Source: Streptomyces sp. NRRL F-6676
GTDB lineage: Bacteria > Actinomycetota > Actinomycetes > Streptomycetales > Streptomycetaceae
Assembly (NCBI RefSeq): GCF_000725625.1
Contig: NZ_JOHS01000047.1
Coordinates: forward strand, 1-64,000
DNA: 64,000 nt
Direction: 5' to 3'
The number at the start of each line of letters is the position of its first letter. Positions within the stretch are counted from its first letter, which is position 1. A program made the translations under genes and the position numbers. The notes beneath the pieces are model-generated. The model was not told the DNA's origin and made no database searches. It saw nothing but the letters and a program-made list of their open reading frames with translations. Below, piece by piece: positions 61,855 to 64,000 of the stretch.

Positions 61855-62556
61855 CTACGACACCGCCGTCGGCCCGCCCGAGGCGCCCGGTTCCAGCGCG
61901 TCCAGGGCGCGGCGCAGCCCCGTCAGCTTGCGTTCCAGGTGGGCGGCGGTGGCGACCGCCGCCGCGTCGGCGGACTCGTCGTCGAGCTGCTTGGACAGCG
62001 CCTCGGCCTGCTCCTCGACCGCCGCCAGCCGCGCGGAGAGTTCGGCGAGGATGCCGGCCGCCTCCTTGCTGTCGCCGACCACGTCCTTGGCGCCGTTCGT
62101 GCCGGCGCTGCCGTTCCCGTTGCCCTCCAGCTGGAGGCGGAGCAGCGCGGCCTGCTCCTTGAGCTGGCAGTTCTTCATGTAGAGCTCGACGAAGACCGAC
62201 ACCTTCGCGCGCAGCACCCACGGGTCGAACGGCTTGGAGATGTAGTCCACCGCACCCGCCGCGTACCCCCGGAAGGTGTGGTGCGGCCCGTGGTTGATCG
62301 CGGTCAGGAAGATGATCGGGATGTCCCGGGTCCGCTCCCGCCGCTTGATGTGCGCGGCGGTCTCGAAACCGTCCATGCCCGGCATCTGGACGTCCAGCAG
62401 AATGACCGCGAAGTCGTCCGTGAGCAGCGCTTTGAGTGCTTCCTCCCCGGACGATGCCCGCACCAGCGTCTGATCGAGCGCGGAGAGGATGGCCTCCAGC
62501 GCCAGCAGATTCTCCGGCCGGTCATCGACCAGGAGGATCTTGGCCTTCTGCACCAT
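61855..62556 (-). CDS. osaB: Response regulator OsaB
   Basis: A 233-residue receiver protein without a DNA-binding domain. The receiver (about 5-125) has Asp11/Asp12, phospho-acceptor Asp55 in VILLDVQMPGMDG, and Lys in YISKPFDPW. The remaining about 100 residues form a Gln/Glu/Ala-rich coiled coil (ELSARLAAVEEQAEALSKQL), suggesting a protein-protein output. It matches the OsaB regulator needed for osmoadaptation and aerial growth in S. coelicolor, whose cognate hybrid kinase OsaA lies next to it here as well. The ATG at 62556 has GGAGGGC upstream; the open frame extends further but without similarity. Confidence 0.88.
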   Translation of the reverse strand: MVQKAKILLVDDRPENLLALEAILSALDQTLVRASSGEEALKALLTDDFAVILLDVQMPGMDGFETAAHIKRRERTRDIPIIFLTAINHGPHHTFRGYAAGAVDYISKPFDPWVLRAKVSVFVELYMKNCQLKEQAALLRLQLEGNGNGSAGTNGAKDVVGDSKEAAGILAELSARLAAVEEQAEALSKQLDDESADAAAVATAAHLERKLTGLRRALDALEPGASGGPTAVS

Positions 62557-62916
62557 GGCCCGCCCTCCTCGCCCCGGCGTGGGGCCTCCCCTGTCCGAAG
62601 GACTTGGGCCGGCACCGGACGCCGCCCCAGGGGACGGCTCCCTTGCGCCGTCCGTCCTTGTGCCGGTCATGGTAGCCGCACCCCGCCCGTCGCCACACCC
62701 TGTCACCGCGATGTCACTGTGCACGGAGCGGAAACGCGGCGGGAGACCAGAAGGTTCCCGGTTCTCGCAGTTCTACACGCGAACCACCACAGTCCGTCAG
62801 CGGAAAACGGTGAACATCTCGTGTCCGCACCTCCCCGCGCACGGCACCGCCGCCCCGCGGGTCACTGCCGTCACGCTCCGCGCACCGCCACCGCCGCCCC
62901 TCGCGTCACTCCTCCG
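62557..62916. other. Intergenic region between osaA and osaB
   Basis: This 360-bp region separates two genes on the same strand. No repeat, hairpin or promoter could be identified with confidence. The length suggests that osaB has its own promoter. Confidence 0.5.
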
Positions 62917-64000
62917 TCATTCCCCGCGCATCCACTGGTTCATCACCGACAGCAGGTGATCGGGGTCGACCGGCTTGGTGACGTAGTCCGAGGCGCCCGA
63001 CTCGATGGCCTTCTCCCGGTCGCCCTTCATCGCCTTCGCCGTGAGAGCGACGATCGGCAGCCCGGCGAACTGCGGCATCCGGCGGATCGCGGTGGTCGTC
63101 GCGTAGCCGTCCATCTCCGGCATCATGATGTCCATCAGGACGACCGCCACGTCGTCGTGCTGCTCCAGGACCTCGATGCCCTCGCGCCCGTTCTCCGCGT
63201 ACAGCACCGACAGCCCGTGCTGCTCCAGGACGCTGGTGAGCGCGAAGACGTTGCGGATGTCGTCGTCGACGATCAGCACCTTCTCGCCGTCGAACCGCAC
63301 GGCCGGACCCGGCCGCGACCCCGCGTCCGGCTCCTCCACAGCGGTCCCGAACCCCTGGGAGCCCCCTTCCAGGGCCTGGCCGCGCTCCGCGGGCAGTGCG
63401 GCGGCCCGCTTCTCCTCCGCCGCCGCACGGCGGCGCCGGAAGAGGCCGGCGGTGCCGTTGGGCGCCTCCTGCGGCCTCCGCCCGGCCGGTGCCCGGGTGG
63501 CAGCCGTACCGCCAGCGGCCGGCCCCGCCTCGGAGGCGAGCAGCTCGCCGGGCTCCATGGCGGGCGCGAGCTGCGCGTACCCCTGGGGCGGCAGCTCGCT
63601 CGGGTGCAGCGGCAGGTACAGCGTGAACGTGGAACCGCGCCCCGGTTCGCTCTGCGCGTGGATCTCGCCGCCGAGCAGCCGGGCGATCTCACGGGAGATG
63701 GACAGCCCGAGCCCCGTGCCGCCGTACTTGCGGCTGGTCGTGCCGTCCGCCTGCTTGAACGCCTCGAAGATGACGCGCATCTTGCTGGCCGCGATCCCGA
63801 TGCCGGTGTCGGTGACGGAGAACGCGATCATGTCGGCCTCCGGGTCGGCCAGCGAACCGGCCTCCAGGAGCTGCTCCCGGATCGCCTGGGGCACGTCCTG
63901 GCCGGCCGGACGGATCACCAGCTCGACCGCCCCGGAGTCGGTGAACTTCACCGCGTTCGACAGCAGGTTGCGCAACACCTGCAACAGCCGCTGCTCGTCG
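62917..64000 (-). CDS. osaA: Hybrid sensor histidine kinase OsaA (3' part; gene continues beyond the window)
   Basis: The last about 361 codons of a hybrid kinase; the 5' part lies past position 64000. The visible part starts inside the ATPase domain ([11 protein letters not shown] as N-box), then [27 protein letters not shown] and [13 protein letters not shown] Pro/Ala/Arg-rich linker leads to a C-terminal receiver with [11 protein letters not shown], phospho-Asp in [14 protein letters not shown] and YVTKPVDP. It is the likely partner of OsaB in osmotic-stress signalling, as known for S. coelicolor. The in-frame start near 63984 is internal and not the true start. Confidence 0.9.
   Translation of the reverse strand, partial: DEQRLLQVLRNLLSNAVKFTDSGAVELVIRPAGQDVPQAIREQLLEAGSLADPEADMIAFSVTDTGIGIAASKMRVIFEAFKQADGTTSRKYGGTGLGLSISREIARLLGGEIHAQSEPGRGSTFTLYLPLHPSELPPQGYAQLAPAMEPGELLASEAGPAAGGTAATRAPAGRRPQEAPNGTAGLFRRRRAAAEEKRAAALPAERGQALEGGSQGFGTAVEEPDAGSRPGPAVRFDGEKVLIVDDDIRNVFALTSVLEQHGLSVLYAENGREGIEVLEQHDDVAVVLMDIMMPEMDGYATTTAIRRMPQFAGLPIVALTAKAMKGDREKAIESGASDYVTKPVDPDHLLSVMNQWMRGE

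Overview
The window is chromosomal DNA of very high G+C from an actinomycete, almost certainly a Streptomyces. The evidence is the extreme third-position GC with long antisense shadow frames, the GTG starts, the LexA, NrdR and RecA-NDp type regulatory sites, and a gene order (nrdJ-nrdR-lexA ... hflX-rshA-dapF-miaA-miaB ... gluABCD ... recX-recA ... lhr-nei-clgR-cinA-pgsA-rimO-rodZ-like-ftsK-osaB-osaA). I recall this order, read in the opposite direction, as the conserved core around SCO5748-SCO5805 of S. coelicolor. The species cannot be fixed from the sequence alone.

Layout. 1-1408: a complete IS701-family insertion sequence. 1.5-2.9 kb: a YdbC-like protein and a TerD-family protein. 3.0-8.3 kb: B12-dependent ribonucleotide reductase nrdJ with its repressor nrdR, divergent from the SOS repressor lexA. 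8.5-10.5 kb: a DinG-like helicase. 10.6-15.2 kb: a three-gene NRPS-independent siderophore set (aminotransferase, IucA/IucC synthetase, GNAT acyltransferase), with in-frame minisatellites in two of the genes. 15.5-26.3 kb: secreted protease, hflX, M1 peptidase, an RSH-type (p)ppGpp enzyme, dapF, a membrane protein and miaA. 26.5-33.0 kb: two small soluble proteins, a LigB-like protein lacking the expected metal histidines, miaB, an orphan TAXI binding protein and a two-component system. 33.4-36.9 kb: gluABCD glutamate importer. 37.1-40.7 kb: FAD monooxygenase, then a cysteine-rich leader peptide ahead of cysteine dioxygenase and rhodanese. 40.9-47.2 kb: recX-recA, an AI-2E permease, DUF3046, azlD-azlC and an AraC regulator. 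47.6-53.6 kb: lhr and a Nei-type glycosylase. 53.6-64.0 kb: clgR, cinA, pgsA, rimO, a RodZ-like protein, ftsK, osaB and the 3' part of osaA, which runs off the window.

How the genes work together. The window is rich in DNA-damage and nucleotide-supply functions (nrdJ/nrdR, lexA, recA/recX, dinG-like, lhr, nei, clgR), and the sequence suggests shared control. LexA boxes lie at lexA and recA. RecA-NDp (PafBC-type) promoter matches lie at recA, lhr, the DinG-like helicase and, unexpectedly, the AI-2E permease. At the last three the start codon lies only 6-9 nt after the -10 element, so their mRNAs are probably leaderless or nearly so. Other regulatory features are tandem NrdR boxes at nrdR, a cysteine-coding leader peptide ahead of cysteine dioxygenase, a strong hairpin between gluB and gluC, and several terminators.

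Non-coding space holds a dispersed GC-rich intergenic repeat (six places), a ~200-bp tandem array at 20.4-20.95 kb and a 141-bp duplication near 39.1 kb. No tRNA, rRNA or CRISPR was recognised.
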